Assembly (NCBI GenBank): GCA_031411495.1 | Contig: JANOBD010000221.1 | Location: forward strand, 1 to 62,916 | Source: JANOBD01 sp031411495 | Lineage (GTDB): Bacteria > Planctomycetota > Phycisphaerae > Tepidisphaerales > Tepidisphaeraceae | DNA: 62,916 nt | Reading direction: 5' to 3' | Shown here: positions 25,029 through 34,494 of the stretch, one piece after another | How positions within the stretch are numbered: the first letter of the stretch is position 1 | Layout: the number at the start of each line of letters is the position of its first letter | Program-made: the position numbers and the translations under genes | The notes under the pieces: generated by a model | What the model was told of the DNA's origin: nothing | Database searches by the model: none | Seen by the model: the letters and a program-made list of their open reading frames with translations, nothing else

Positions 25029-26243
25029 TTATCGGCGCTTCCGGTGCGCCGCGGCTGCCATCGTCACAGCGATCAATCCAAACGTCGTCGGTTCCGGCAC
25101 CATCGACTGTGCCAAGGCGAAATCCGATTCAGCCGCCAGTGCGCCGCCGCTGTAGTTTTGTGCCAGCATCAGCAGGTCGGTGAAATTGACGACGCCGTCG
25201 TAGTTGAAGTCACCGACCTGGTAGCTCAGCGTACTGTTCTGCTCGTAGTTCTGTGCGAGCGTAAGCAGGTCGGTGAAATCGACAATGCCATCCGCGTTCG
25301 TATCGCCGGGCAGCGCGAAGACGTCGGTGATGGCGACGCTGCCGATACCCGCGGCGGCGGCGAGCGGCTGCTGCGCGCCGGCGTGGCCAAGGCCGTACAT
25401 GTCTTCCATCGTGCGGAGCAGGTTGATGTGGGTCGCGCCCGCGCCCTCGGTATACGTTCCGTGGATGATGCCCGGCCCCGCGAACACCGTTGCGATCTGG
25501 TTTTTGTTCGCCGCGGATGCCGGGTCCGTCAGGCCGACGGTTGAGCCGGCGTCTTCATCCCACGTCACCACCAGCAGGCTGTTGTGCGTCCGCGCCCAGT
25601 TATAGTAGCCGCCAATGTTGGTGGAGATCCAAGTGTCGCCCGTGGTGATCGTCGTGGGGTTGGTGCCGTTGTGCATGTCATTGTCCTGATTGGGGACGAC
25701 GATCGACACCGTCGGCAACTGGGTGTAGTCGGTCGGGAAATCCGCAAAGCGCAGATTGGAAGAGTTCGCCACGGTCGTGCCGTTAGGCACGTTCGAGAAC
25801 GCGACCCACGGGTTGTGTTTGCGCGCGTATGCGCCGGAAGAGACGACCGTGGAGCCGATCGATGGGAGCGTTTCGGAATATCCCTTGAAACTCCTGCCCG
25901 CCCCGATCAGTTCCGAGCCGAGATTCGCGTTGTTGAAAGGCCCAACGATTCCCGGATCGTTGAAGCCGATGTTTTGATTCCCGCCGCTGAAGAGCCAGTG
26001 ATAATTCCCCTGGCTGTGGTGTTCCTCGCCGTACATTTTGGTGAGGCTTGCACCGCTGGTGGTGAGTGAATTGATGTACGGAGCAGCGCTCGAGCCGACG
26101 ATTTGTGAGTAGCCGTGATTCTCCTCGACGACGATGACGACGTGGTCGTAGGTATGCGGTGCGGCCAAGGCGACGCGAGGGGTCGCCATTTGCACGAGAC
26201 AGGCGGCCAGGACCAGAACGACGAGTGATTTAGATGGTTTCAT
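25029..26243 (-). CDS. Secreted phosphoesterase with dockerin-like repeats and PEP-CTERM
   Basis: A 404-residue protein. The ATG at 26243-26241 gives a signal peptide (LVVLVLAACLVQMATPRVALA). The catalytic domain (about 28-295) belongs to the alkaline/acid phosphoesterase family: HVVIVVEENHGYSQIVGS, IVVPNQDNDMHNG, WDEDAG and INLLRTMEDMYGL. It is followed by two Ca-binding dockerin-like repeats, GDTNADGIVDFTDLLTLAQNY and GDFNYDGVVNFTDLLMLAQNY, then a PEP-CTERM sorting tail VPEPTTFGLIAVTMAAAAHRKRR. The protein should be exported, sorted by an exosortase and cleaved. It probably releases phosphate outside the cell. Confidence 0.87.
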   Translation of the reverse strand: MKPSKSLVVLVLAACLVQMATPRVALAAPHTYDHVVIVVEENHGYSQIVGSSAAPYINSLTTSGASLTKMYGEEHHSQGNYHWLFSGGNQNIGFNDPGIVGPFNNANLGSELIGAGRSFKGYSETLPSIGSTVVSSGAYARKHNPWVAFSNVPNGTTVANSSNLRFADFPTDYTQLPTVSIVVPNQDNDMHNGTNPTTITTGDTWISTNIGGYYNWARTHNSLLVVTWDEDAGSTVGLTDPASAANKNQIATVFAGPGIIHGTYTEGAGATHINLLRTMEDMYGLGHAGAQQPLAAAAGIGSVAITDVFALPGDTNADGIVDFTDLLTLAQNYEQNSTLSYQVGDFNYDGVVNFTDLLMLAQNYSGGALAAESDFALAQSMVPEPTTFGLIAVTMAAAAHRKRR

Positions 26244-26363
26244 GACAAGGCAGTGGATTGTTCCACCCGCCGAAGCCTTTGTATATCTCATTTTCGATTC
26301 GTGTCCGCGAATTGGTGGTTTGACCGCGCGCCCCGGCTAGCGAAGCGCTACACTTTCCGGGTG

Positions 26364-28022
26364 TCATTCGTCTTCGACTGGTCCGCCGATGCGTCCGGAA
26401 AGACTTCCCACGATGGCGACCAGCTCGGTGGCATCAATTGGCTTGGAGAGATGGAGACTGAATCCTGCGTGCATCGCTCGGGTTCGATCCTCGCTCCGCG
26501 CAAACGCAGTCAAAGCGAGCGCGGGCGTACGGGCGCCCTGGCTTCTCGGTAATGATCGAACCATCCTGATGAACTCGTAACCGTCCGTTTCGGGCATTCC
26601 GATATCGCTGATGATGACATTCGGCGTCTGTCGCTTCACCGCTTCCAAGCCCTCTTCCGCCGACCCGGCAACGATTACGGTCGCTTCGCAGCTCTCGAGA
26701 AACCGCCGCACAAGATCGCGGGCGTCTGCTTCGTCGTCGACCACCAGGACCGTAACGCCCTTCAGCGATATATGGCCGCAAGGCAGTTTGCTGGCAGGCT
26801 CGCTTGAATGGGCAAATTGCTTTCGGTCCTGAACGGTTGTTTGGTCGTTGTGGAGCACCAGGACCGGAAGTGTGACGACAAAAGTCGAGCCGTGCCCTGG
26901 CCCGGGGCTCTTTGCGCGGACGGACCCGCCGTGCAGCTCCGCGAGCTGTTTCACAATCGATAACCCCAATCCAAGACCCCCATGGCGGCGAGTGGTCGAT
27001 TCGTCGGCCTGCCTGAAGCGGTCGAAGACGTGCGGCAGGAACCCCGGCTCGATTCCTTCGCCGGTATCGATCACCGAAATCTCGACGTGAGAGTTCACTC
27101 TTTCAAGGAAGACCTGGACGCGGCCCCCCTTGGGCGTGAACTTGATGGCGTTGGAGAGGAGATTCCAGACGATCTGTTGAAGCCGGCTGGGGTCGCCTTT
27201 GACGGGGCTGGTGTGACGGTCGAGCGTCACCTGCAAGCGGATCCCACGGGCGTCGGCCGCCGGATGCACCGACAGAACCGCCGCCTCGATCACCGTGGGA
27301 AGATCGACCATCTGTACGTCAAGCCGGACCTTGCCGGAGATGATCCGGCTCATGTCCAGCAGGTCCTCGATCAGCTGCTTTTGCACGTTCGCATTGCGCT
27401 GGATGACCTCGAGCCCGCGATTCAAGGCTTCCAGGCTCCGATCTCGATGCAGTATCTGGGCCCAGCCCATGATCGCGTTCAGCGGGGTGCGCAGTTCATG
27501 AGAAAGCGTCGCGAGGAACTCATCTTTCATGCGGCTGTTTCGCTCGGCATCGAGACGGGCGGCATGCTCGCTACGCAGCAGTTCGTCGCGTTGTTGTTCG
27601 AGTTTTTTCCGCTCAAGGATCTCGCGGGACAATTCGTCGATTTTCTGGTTCAGCAGCACGAACTGATCGCTGGACTCGGCCTTGGGGCGGCAGCGAACAA
27701 AAAGCACGGCCGGTCCCGTGCCGGATTTGGGAATGAGCACCGCTCCGTCGCACCGCATCTCCAGAGCAGGGCCCGCTCGCTGTTTCCACGAGATTGCGCC
27801 CGGCATCAGTTCACGTGTTCGCGCGCACAATCGAAGATAATCGGAAACGCTGCTGCCCCCATCTGCGACGAACTCTGTAAGCGATCGTCCCGTCAACAGC
27901 GGCGCAGGCGATTCCAACAAATCACCGGCTGCCGAATTGGCCCTCAATATCACGCCGTCGCCATCCAACAACAGCGAGGGCTCGGGTAGGACATGTAGAA
28001 ACTGAAGAAGGGTCTCCTCCAT
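26364..28022 (-). CDS. Hybrid sensor histidine kinase (PAS-HK-REC)
   Basis: A 552-residue cytoplasmic hybrid kinase. Residues about 1-115 are PAS-like (VLPEPSLLLDGDGVILRANSAAGDLL), 120-165 coiled coil, HisKA with phospho-acceptor His175 in LSHELRTPLNAI, HATPase with NLLSNAIKFTPKGG, DTGEGI and GLGLGLSIVKQL. A receiver domain follows (VLVVDDEADARDL, phospho-acceptor Asp in ISDIGMPETDG around residue 480, LSKPID). No transmembrane segment. It lies seven bases downstream of the MetOD1-like gene in the same direction, so the two form an operon and likely a signalling pair. Confidence 0.92.
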   Translation of the reverse strand: MEETLLQFLHVLPEPSLLLDGDGVILRANSAAGDLLESPAPLLTGRSLTEFVADGGSSVSDYLRLCARTRELMPGAISWKQRAGPALEMRCDGAVLIPKSGTGPAVLFVRCRPKAESSDQFVLLNQKIDELSREILERKKLEQQRDELLRSEHAARLDAERNSRMKDEFLATLSHELRTPLNAIMGWAQILHRDRSLEALNRGLEVIQRNANVQKQLIEDLLDMSRIISGKVRLDVQMVDLPTVIEAAVLSVHPAADARGIRLQVTLDRHTSPVKGDPSRLQQIVWNLLSNAIKFTPKGGRVQVFLERVNSHVEISVIDTGEGIEPGFLPHVFDRFRQADESTTRRHGGLGLGLSIVKQLAELHGGSVRAKSPGPGHGSTFVVTLPVLVLHNDQTTVQDRKQFAHSSEPASKLPCGHISLKGVTVLVVDDEADARDLVRRFLESCEATVIVAGSAEEGLEAVKRQTPNVIISDIGMPETDGYEFIRMVRSLPRSQGARTPALALTAFARSEDRTRAMHAGFSLHLSKPIDATELVAIVGSLSGRIGGPVEDE

Positions 28023-28029
28023 TGGGTTG

Positions 28030-28566
28030 CTATGCTTTCACGTACTCACGCCCGGTCGCCGAGTTCGCCGCTTCAGTTTGCTTGATGTAGACCACGACCC
28101 GGCAGCCCGGCGCGCCGGTCGCGATGGTTTCCTGCAATTCAACCTTGGCGTAGCCCAGGTTCTCGGCGGCAATGCTGCCAAACACATTCGAGGTCATCAT
28201 GCAGAGCGTCGGACGGCCAATCACCTTTTCCGCGAATGGGCAAGCGCGGTTCCCGAAAACAATTTTTTCGTCAGAATCTTCGATGACATAGAAATCGCCC
28301 TGGATGCGCCGTTTCAGGTCGACCAGAACATCGGATACCTGTTCGCGGGAAAGATTCGAAACTCCCAACGCCTGGCGATACTCCGCGTTGAGCGCATCGC
28401 CAACTCGCTGGCCAACCACGCTGATGAAGCCCGAGGCTTCCTTGACCCCTACCACCTCCTGCAGGGTGCCGGACAGTTCGCGGATAAGGGTTCGGAGGAA
28501 CACGTCTCGTTCTAAGGGGATTTGTAAAAGCGCGATATTTCTGCGCTCAGCCGTGGTCTTTTCCAT
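28030..28566 (-). CDS. Methanogen-output-domain-1-like sensory protein
   Basis: A 178-residue protein. It resembles the methanogen output domain 1 (MetOD1, V4R-related) family: LREISGTLQEVVGV-like N-terminus, VISVVGQRVGDAL, FYVIEDSDEKIVFGNRACPF, IGRPTLCMMTSNVFGSIAAENLGYAKVELQETIATGAPGCRVVVYI. Conserved cysteines in ACPF, LCMM and APGC may bind a metal or cofactor. The hybrid kinase follows after seven bases, so this protein may be the sensor or input for it. The family assignment is from pattern memory; function is not known. Confidence 0.7.
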   Translation of the reverse strand: MEKTTAERRNIALLQIPLERDVFLRTLIRELSGTLQEVVGVKEASGFISVVGQRVGDALNAEYRQALGVSNLSREQVSDVLVDLKRRIQGDFYVIEDSDEKIVFGNRACPFAEKVIGRPTLCMMTSNVFGSIAAENLGYAKVELQETIATGAPGCRVVVYIKQTEAANSATGREYVKA

Positions 28567-29191
28567 AGGTCACTCTCCAAAACACCAGCAGGCTTCAGCG
28601 AACTCAATCATCGCTTGGGTTCGACGTTAGCACCCATAAATGCCGCCGGCAACAGTGTTCGAATTTCACACCGATGTCTGGTGCCAACCATGCCTGCCCG
28701 AGAACTTCCCATGTACGCACCGAAGTCCATACGCGACCTGACGACCGCCGCGGCCATGACAATCTGCTGATAGATTCGCGCTCGCCTGCGTTTTCGTTAC
28801 ATGGCCCCCGAAGTTCAATCCATCATCGGCCAGCGTCGGAAGCCGTCTCACGCAAGGATGTATTTCCGCTCGATCGGACACCCATTGCGTTCCGGAACCA
28901 GATTTCTGAGTCGGATCTTCCGCCAACGCAATTGAAGATGGGCGACCCCTATCGGGAGTACTGCTCGAATGAACGACAATGGAGGTGTTTCGGACAGGGC
29001 GGGACTCGAAATGCGGGGCACAACAGTTCGAACGGCAACGACTTGCGTGACAAAAAGTCGGCGAACCCGGCGAGATTTGGCCCCATCCTTCAGCATCATT
29101 CGCTTAAACTAAGTCACGTCGTCACATCGCGCGATCGGTCGATCAACGGGTGGGGCGTATGTCACTTTGCTACGTCGTGGAGGGCCTCTCA
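28567..29191. other. Non-coding stretch before the giant repeat protein
   Basis: No gene recognised; frames here have low-quality composition. The right end carries GGAGG at 29179-29183, the ribosome site for the giant gene. Divergent promoters for the MetOD1-like operon and the giant gene must lie here, but I cannot pick out a convincing pair of boxes. Confidence 0.4.
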
Positions 29192-32100
29192 ATGAAAAGC
29201 ATTACCATTCGTCGGGCGATGTTGCGCGCTTCCAATTCGGCATTCCAATCGCTGGAGTCACGTCGGATGCTCGCGGCCGTGAGTTGGGACGGTGGTGCGG
29301 GAACCAGCAACTGGACCGACGCCAACAACTGGTCGACCAACTCCCTGCCGACGGCCGCCGATGACGTGACAATCAACGTCGCCACCAATCCGACGATCCT
29401 GCTCGCCGGCGCGAACGCCGTCATCAATTCGCTCGCGACCGATGAGAGCCTGAACCTCAACAGCGGCACGCTCTCGCTCGCGGCCGCTTCCAGCGCCTCG
29501 GCCGCCGCGACGGTCACGATGGGCGCGGCCACGCTATCCGGCGCGGGCACCTTCACCATCAACGGCCCGCTCGCGTTCAACGGCGGCACGATGAACGGGT
29601 CGGGTACGACGATCGCGAAGGGAACGGCCACGATCGGCTCGGGCGGCGCATACTCCGCCGTCTCCGACACGCGCACGCTCCGCATCGACGGCTCGGCCAC
29701 GCTCAGCACCGCAAGCGGATACAACACGACCGTCGCCACCGGCGCGCGCATTCGCGTCGGCTCGGGCGGAACGCTTGCCGTCGGCGCCGGTTCAGACAAC
29801 CTGGGCGCGGGCGCGATCATCGTCGATGCGGGCGGCACCCTCACGCGTACGGCTGCGGGCACCGGAACCGTCATCATGCAGGTGCAGAACAGCGGCACGA
29901 TCAGCGCCGCCCTCGGCACGACGCTCAATCTGAACTCCCTCGTCTCCACCGGCGGCGTGTTCGACGGCGCGGGTACGATCCAAACCTACGGCGGCACGCA
30001 CACCTTCGCGAACTCGAGCACCACTGCCAGCGTCACGTATAACCATATCGGCGGAACCATCGACGGCGCAGGCACCCTCACGACCAACGGCCCCTTCAAC
30101 TGGACCGCCGGCGTCATCCAGGGCACCGGCACGATCTCGCTCCGCGGCACATCGCGGCTCGGATTCGGCGGCGCGTACATCCAACTCCGCGACACGCGCA
30201 CGATCCGCGTCGACGCCGGCACGACGTCGCTCGGAAACGACAGCGGCTACAACCTCGCCGTCGCGGGAGGCGCGCGCATTGCCGTCGGCAATGGCGGAAT
30301 CCTCGAAGCCAACGTCGCGAATGGCGCGACGGTGGTGAATGGTGACGGCGGCAACGGCACCGGCGCGATCAACGTCGAAGCCGGCGGCAAGCTCACCCGC
30401 ACCGTCTCGACCGGCTCCAACGCGATCAACATCCCCGTCAACAACCTCGGCACGATCGATGTCGATGTCGCCGCGCTCAGCCTCTACGGTGGCGGCACCA
30501 ACGCGGCGGCCAACACGCCCGCGCCGGGCGCGACGCTCGGCCTTGCCGGCAACTGGACTTACAACGACGGCACGACCTTCAGCGGCGGCGGCACCGTCGC
30601 CATGTACACCGGCTCGCATACCGTCAACGACGGTCCCGCCGCGGCAACGATCAACGTCGCCGGCGACGGCACGACCCTCTCGATCGACACCGGTACCTTC
30701 GAAGGCGCGGGCCAGACGAACGTCGCCGCGGGCGGCACCTTCGCGTTCCGCCGCGGCGTCATGCAAGGCACCGCCGTCACCACCGTCTTCGGCACGACGC
30801 TCGTCGGTGCGGGCAACGGCTATTCGAGTATTCAAGGCACACACACCCTCCGCGTCCGCGGCGCGGGCTCGTTCGGGCTGTCAGGCGGCTACGACACCCG
30901 CATCGCCGCGAACGCGCGGCTTGTCGCCGGCGCGGGCGGCACCCTTGATGCGTCCAGCACGGGCGACCTCCAGATCTTCGGTGTCGGCACCGGCAACATC
31001 GGCGCGGTCGTCGTCGAGCCCGGCGGAACGTTCACCCGCACCGCCGCCGGCATCGAATACATTGACCTCCCCGTCGTCAATCAGGGCGGAACGATCCGTG
31101 CCGCAACCGGCGCGATACTCGCGATCAACGCCGGCTCGACCTATGCCGCCGGCTCTGTCTTCGACGGGCCCGGCATCGTCCAGCTTCGAGGCGGAACCCA
31201 CTCCATTGACGGCGCGACCGGCGTCGCACTCGGCGGCAGTGTTCAACTCTACACGGGCACGCTCGCGGGCAGTTCAACACTGACCGTGTCCGGCTTCATT
31301 GACCTCTTCTCCGGCACACTCGCCGGCAGCACGACGACGCTCGTCAACGGCACCGCGAACGTCGGCTCGGGCAGCGGCTACCTGACGATTCTCGACACCC
31401 ATCAGCTTCGCGTCGGCAACGGCGGCGTCGCCACCCACAACACCGCTGGCGGCTACGACGTGCGCGTCTCCGCAAATGCGCGAATCGCCGTGGCCAACGG
31501 CGGCACCTACGACTTCGGCGCGAACGGCAATGACATGCAGCTCTTTGGCGTGGGCGGCGTCCCCGGCACGGGTTTGCTCGTCATTGAAGCAGGCGGCACG
31601 CTCACTCGCACCTTCGCTAATCCTGGCGACAGCATCCAGCTTCCCGTGCAGAATGCCGGCACCATTCGCGCCGCCGCCGGTGCCGAGCTTGGCCTGCTGG
31701 CCGGCTCCACCCAACTCGCCGGCGCGACCATCGCCGGCCCGGGCAACGTCCACTTCAACGGCGGCACGCACACCATCAGCGGCACCACCACCATTCTCGC
31801 CGGCGCACGACTCCTTCACTACACGAGCACCATCGACGGCGCGGGTACGTTCATCGCCGAAGGCAGGTTGGATATCGCCAATGGAGCCACCCAGACCGGA
31901 ACAGGTGTCACCCTGATCCGCGGCACGACCTCTACGCTGGGCGCGGGCAACGGCTACACCACGATCCTCGGCTCACGCAACATCCGCGTCGAAGGCACAC
32001 TCACCACCGCCAACAACGGCGGCTACGACACGCGACTCAGCGTCGATGCACGCATCACCGTCGCCAGCGGCGGCACGTTCGACTTCAGCGGTGGCAACCC

Positions 32101-33958
32101 CGACATCTTCGGCGTCGGCGGCGCTTCGGGCACCGGGCTCTTCGTGATCGAAGCCGGCGGCACGCTCACCCGCACCGCGGCGGGCGGCGACACGCTCTCG
32201 CTCCCGGTCCAGAACGCCGGCACCATCCGCGCCGCAGCAGGCAGCCAACTCGGCATCGGCGCCGGCTCGACCCAACTCGCCGGCGCGACCATCGCCGGGC
32301 CCGGCGATATCTACTTCAACGGCGGAACGCACAGCATCGACGGTGCGACCAGCGTTGCCGTCGGCGGACACCTGCTGCAGACCGCTGGCGTCCTCACCGG
32401 CGCCGGCACCCTCACCGTCGACGGCACTTACAACTTCAACGCCGGCTCGATCAACGGCAGCGGCACCATCATCCTTCGCGGCACCGCCTCGACCCTGGGC
32501 GCTGGTAATGCCTACACCAACGTGAACGAAACCCGCACCATCCGCGTCGAAGGCACAGCCACCGTCACCACCGCCGGTGGCTACGACATCCGCTTCGCCG
32601 GCGGCACCAACCTCACCGTTGCATCCGGCGGAACGCTCGTGTTGGGCGGCACCTCCGAACTGCTTGCCGTGGGCGCTGGAAACGTCGGCACGCTGACTAT
32701 TCAATCCGGCGGAACGATGCAGCGAGCCGTCGCCGGCACCGCACCCATTGCCTTGAGTGTCGTCAACCTAGGCACCGTCCGTATCGATGCCGGCGCGATC
32801 AACTTTACCGGTGCCACCAACGCCGACGACGGAACGTTCCTCTCTTCCGGACGCTACCTCGTCTTCAGCGGCGCAAACCTCGGCTTCGCTCCGGCCTTGA
32901 CGACGCTCACCGCCGATGTCGAACTCAGCGGCACTGCGTCGGCAACTGGCCTGGGCGTTCTCGCGGTCAATCGCGGACGTCTGGGTTTCGTAAACGGTGC
33001 GGACGGCTCGATCGATCCCGCCGGCGCAACCCGCTTCCGCAACGAAGGCATCATCGACCTCTCGCCCACCAGCGTCCTTACGGTTGTCGGCGGCATGGAT
33101 TTCGGCGGCACCAGCCAGCCGATCGTCCGCAGCGAAATCGCCAGCGCGACGGACTTCGGCAAAATCGTTGTCACGGGCGCTTCGCTCGACCTGAACTCGC
33201 CAAACAGCACCAACCGCTTCGATCCGGACCTCGTCGGCGGCTACGACCCCGCGATCGGCACGCAATTCGCCATCCTCACCGCGCCGTCGCGGCTCAACAG
33301 CTTCGACAGCATCCAAGGCGGACTCACGCCGTCGAACAACGTCATCGGCGCGTATTCCAACGCGACGACCTATGGCGCGGTCATCGTGGCCGGACCCGCG
33401 CCGGCCGCGCCGCAGATTCTCTCGCAGACCTATGAGTACCAGACCCGTCAGGCCGTCGTCTTTACCTTCGACCAGGACGTGAGCGCCTTCCTCAGCCGCA
33501 AGGACTACACGATCCTGAACCTCGACACCAATCAGGCCTTGCCGCAGTCGGCCGGAACGCTCACGTTCAATCCGACCAGCAACACCGCCACGCTCGTGCT
33601 GACCAACCAGATGCCCGATGGCGATTACCGGATGACAGTCAATGCCAGCGACATCGCCAACAGTGTCGGCGTTCCTGCGAGCGGTGCCCCGATTACGCTG
33701 GAATGGTTCGTGCTCAGCGGCGATGTGAATCGCGACCGGATCGTGAACTTTGACGACCTGCTGATCATCGCTCAGAACTACAGCCAGAGCGGGCTGAACT
33801 TCACGCAGGGCAACGTCAACTACTCCAGCAACGGCCTGGTGAACTTTGATGACCTGCTGGTCCTTGCGCAGGGTTATGGCCACGCGTTACTGGCGACTTC
33901 GTCGCCGCTGGCTACGCCCGCGAAGCGGCGTGGGATAGCGCCGGATCTGGTAGCCTAG
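29192..33958 (+). CDS. Giant LEPR-XLL beta-helix repeat protein with dockerin-like end
   Basis: A 1588-residue protein from ATG 29192, with GGAGG nine bases upstream. Residues 1-32 are basic and contain LESRRMLAAVSWDGG, the LEPR-XLL export motif. Residues about 60-1390 are Gly/Thr/Ala-rich beta-helix-type strands arranged in six large repeats of roughly 185-215 residues, each ending in a signature like GGTLTRTAAG or GGTFTRTAAG (near residues 213, 397, 610, 800, 989, 1173). A SbsA-type Ig-like domain (YEYQTRQAVVFTFDQDVS) follows around 1410-1500, then two Ca-binding dockerin-like repeats (GDVNRDRIVNFDDLLIIAQNY and GNVNYSSNGLVNFDDLLVL). It is probably a surface or matrix protein and paralogous to the partial gene at the left end. 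Confidence 0.88.
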   Translation: MKSITIRRAMLRASNSAFQSLESRRMLAAVSWDGGAGTSNWTDANNWSTNSLPTAADDVTINVATNPTILLAGANAVINSLATDESLNLNSGTLSLAAASSASAAATVTMGAATLSGAGTFTINGPLAFNGGTMNGSGTTIAKGTATIGSGGAYSAVSDTRTLRIDGSATLSTASGYNTTVATGARIRVGSGGTLAVGAGSDNLGAGAIIVDAGGTLTRTAAGTGTVIMQVQNSGTISAALGTTLNLNSLVSTGGVFDGAGTIQTYGGTHTFANSSTTASVTYNHIGGTIDGAGTLTTNGPFNWTAGVIQGTGTISLRGTSRLGFGGAYIQLRDTRTIRVDAGTTSLGNDSGYNLAVAGGARIAVGNGGILEANVANGATVVNGDGGNGTGAINVEAGGKLTRTVSTGSNAINIPVNNLGTIDVDVAALSLYGGGTNAAANTPAPGATLGLAGNWTYNDGTTFSGGGTVAMYTGSHTVNDGPAAATINVAGDGTTLSIDTGTFEGAGQTNVAAGGTFAFRRGVMQGTAVTTVFGTTLVGAGNGYSSIQGTHTLRVRGAGSFGLSGGYDTRIAANARLVAGAGGTLDASSTGDLQIFGVGTGNIGAVVVEPGGTFTRTAAGIEYIDLPVVNQGGTIRAATGAILAINAGSTYAAGSVFDGPGIVQLRGGTHSIDGATGVALGGSVQLYTGTLAGSSTLTVSGFIDLFSGTLAGSTTTLVNGTANVGSGSGYLTILDTHQLRVGNGGVATHNTAGGYDVRVSANARIAVANGGTYDFGANGNDMQLFGVGGVPGTGLLVIEAGGTLTRTFANPGDSIQLPVQNAGTIRAAAGAELGLLAGSTQLAGATIAGPGNVHFNGGTHTISGTTTILAGARLLHYTSTIDGAGTFIAEGRLDIANGATQTGTGVTLIRGTTSTLGAGNGYTTILGSRNIRVEGTLTTANNGGYDTRLSVDARITVASGGTFDFSGGNPDIFGVGGASGTGLFVIEAGGTLTRTAAGGDTLSLPVQNAGTIRAAAGSQLGIGAGSTQLAGATIAGPGDIYFNGGTHSIDGATSVAVGGHLLQTAGVLTGAGTLTVDGTYNFNAGSINGSGTIILRGTASTLGAGNAYTNVNETRTIRVEGTATVTTAGGYDIRFAGGTNLTVASGGTLVLGGTSELLAVGAGNVGTLTIQSGGTMQRAVAGTAPIALSVVNLGTVRIDAGAINFTGATNADDGTFLSSGRYLVFSGANLGFAPALTTLTADVELSGTASATGLGVLAVNRGRLGFVNGADGSIDPAGATRFRNEGIIDLSPTSVLTVVGGMDFGGTSQPIVRSEIASATDFGKIVVTGASLDLNSPNSTNRFDPDLVGGYDPAIGTQFAILTAPSRLNSFDSIQGGLTPSNNVIGAYSNATTYGAVIVAGPAPAAPQILSQTYEYQTRQAVVFTFDQDVSAFLSRKDYTILNLDTNQALPQSAGTLTFNPTSNTATLVLTNQMPDGDYRMTVNASDIANSVGVPASGAPITLEWFVLSGDVNRDRIVNFDDLLIIAQNYSQSGLNFTQGNVNYSSNGLVNFDDLLVLAQGYGHALLATSSPLATPAKRRGIAPDLVA

Positions 33959-33972
33959 TTGCTCGACCAAGT

Positions 33973-34002
33973 CCGTCGTCGCCTTCGAAAGGGCGACGAC
34001 GG
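33973..34002 (+). terminator. Hairpin after giant repeat protein
   Basis: CCGTCGTCGCC, loop TTCGAAAG, GGCGACGACGG: an 11-bp near-perfect stem 15 bases beyond the stop. No T-run follows, so it may be an imperfect terminator or an RNA-stabilising structure. Confidence 0.45.
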
Positions 34003-34239
34003 GCTTCCCGGCCCGCAGTTTCGCCCACACTGCATTCCGGATCCTGGGGATCTTCGTGACGCTCATCCGCGGATTTGCAGAGCGGTCAGCCACGACTCAT
34101 GCGAACGCCTGCACGATACGCGATCGAATGTCGGAACGGGTGCCGCGATTGGTTCCCCTGGTGCGTGAAGCAGAAACGAAGTGCGAGAGACGGCCCAAGG
34201 CGGGGCCTGAGACGCGACAATTCACGGATCGAGTTTTCG

Positions 34240-34269
34240 AAAAAAAAGGCCCGGACAGGTGTCCGGGCC
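34240..34269 (-). terminator. Rho-independent terminator after initiator tRNA
   Basis: On the minus strand, GGCCCGGACA, loop CC, TGTCCGGGCC, then a run of seven or eight T. It starts five bases after the tRNA 3' end. This is a textbook terminator. Confidence 0.85.
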
Positions 34270-34273
34270 AAAG

Positions 34274-34347
<74 letters not shown>

Positions 34348-34481
34348 ATCAGATCAGTCACTCTAGGCACTTCCTGCCGTCCGTCAAGCACTGTAGATCA
34401 GTTTCATACGCTTCGGAGAAGTAAGCAGTTAACTGCACGCGCGATTCATCGATTCTGCATCGAGTTGTCGGCTCCTGCCGC

Positions 34482-34487
34482 TACAAT
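34482..34487 (+). promoter_or_regulatory. Likely -10 box of moaA, leaderless
   Basis: TACAAT lies seven bases before the moaA ATG with no Shine-Dalgarno between. Transcription would start at or next to the A of the ATG. A -35 box is not clear. Confidence 0.5.
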
Positions 34488-34494
34488 CCCGCCG

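Noticed and set aside
28674..29195. Plus-strand open frame before the giant repeat gene
   Set aside because: No similarity, no ribosome site, His/Arg/Ser-rich random composition. It overlaps the real start of the giant gene.
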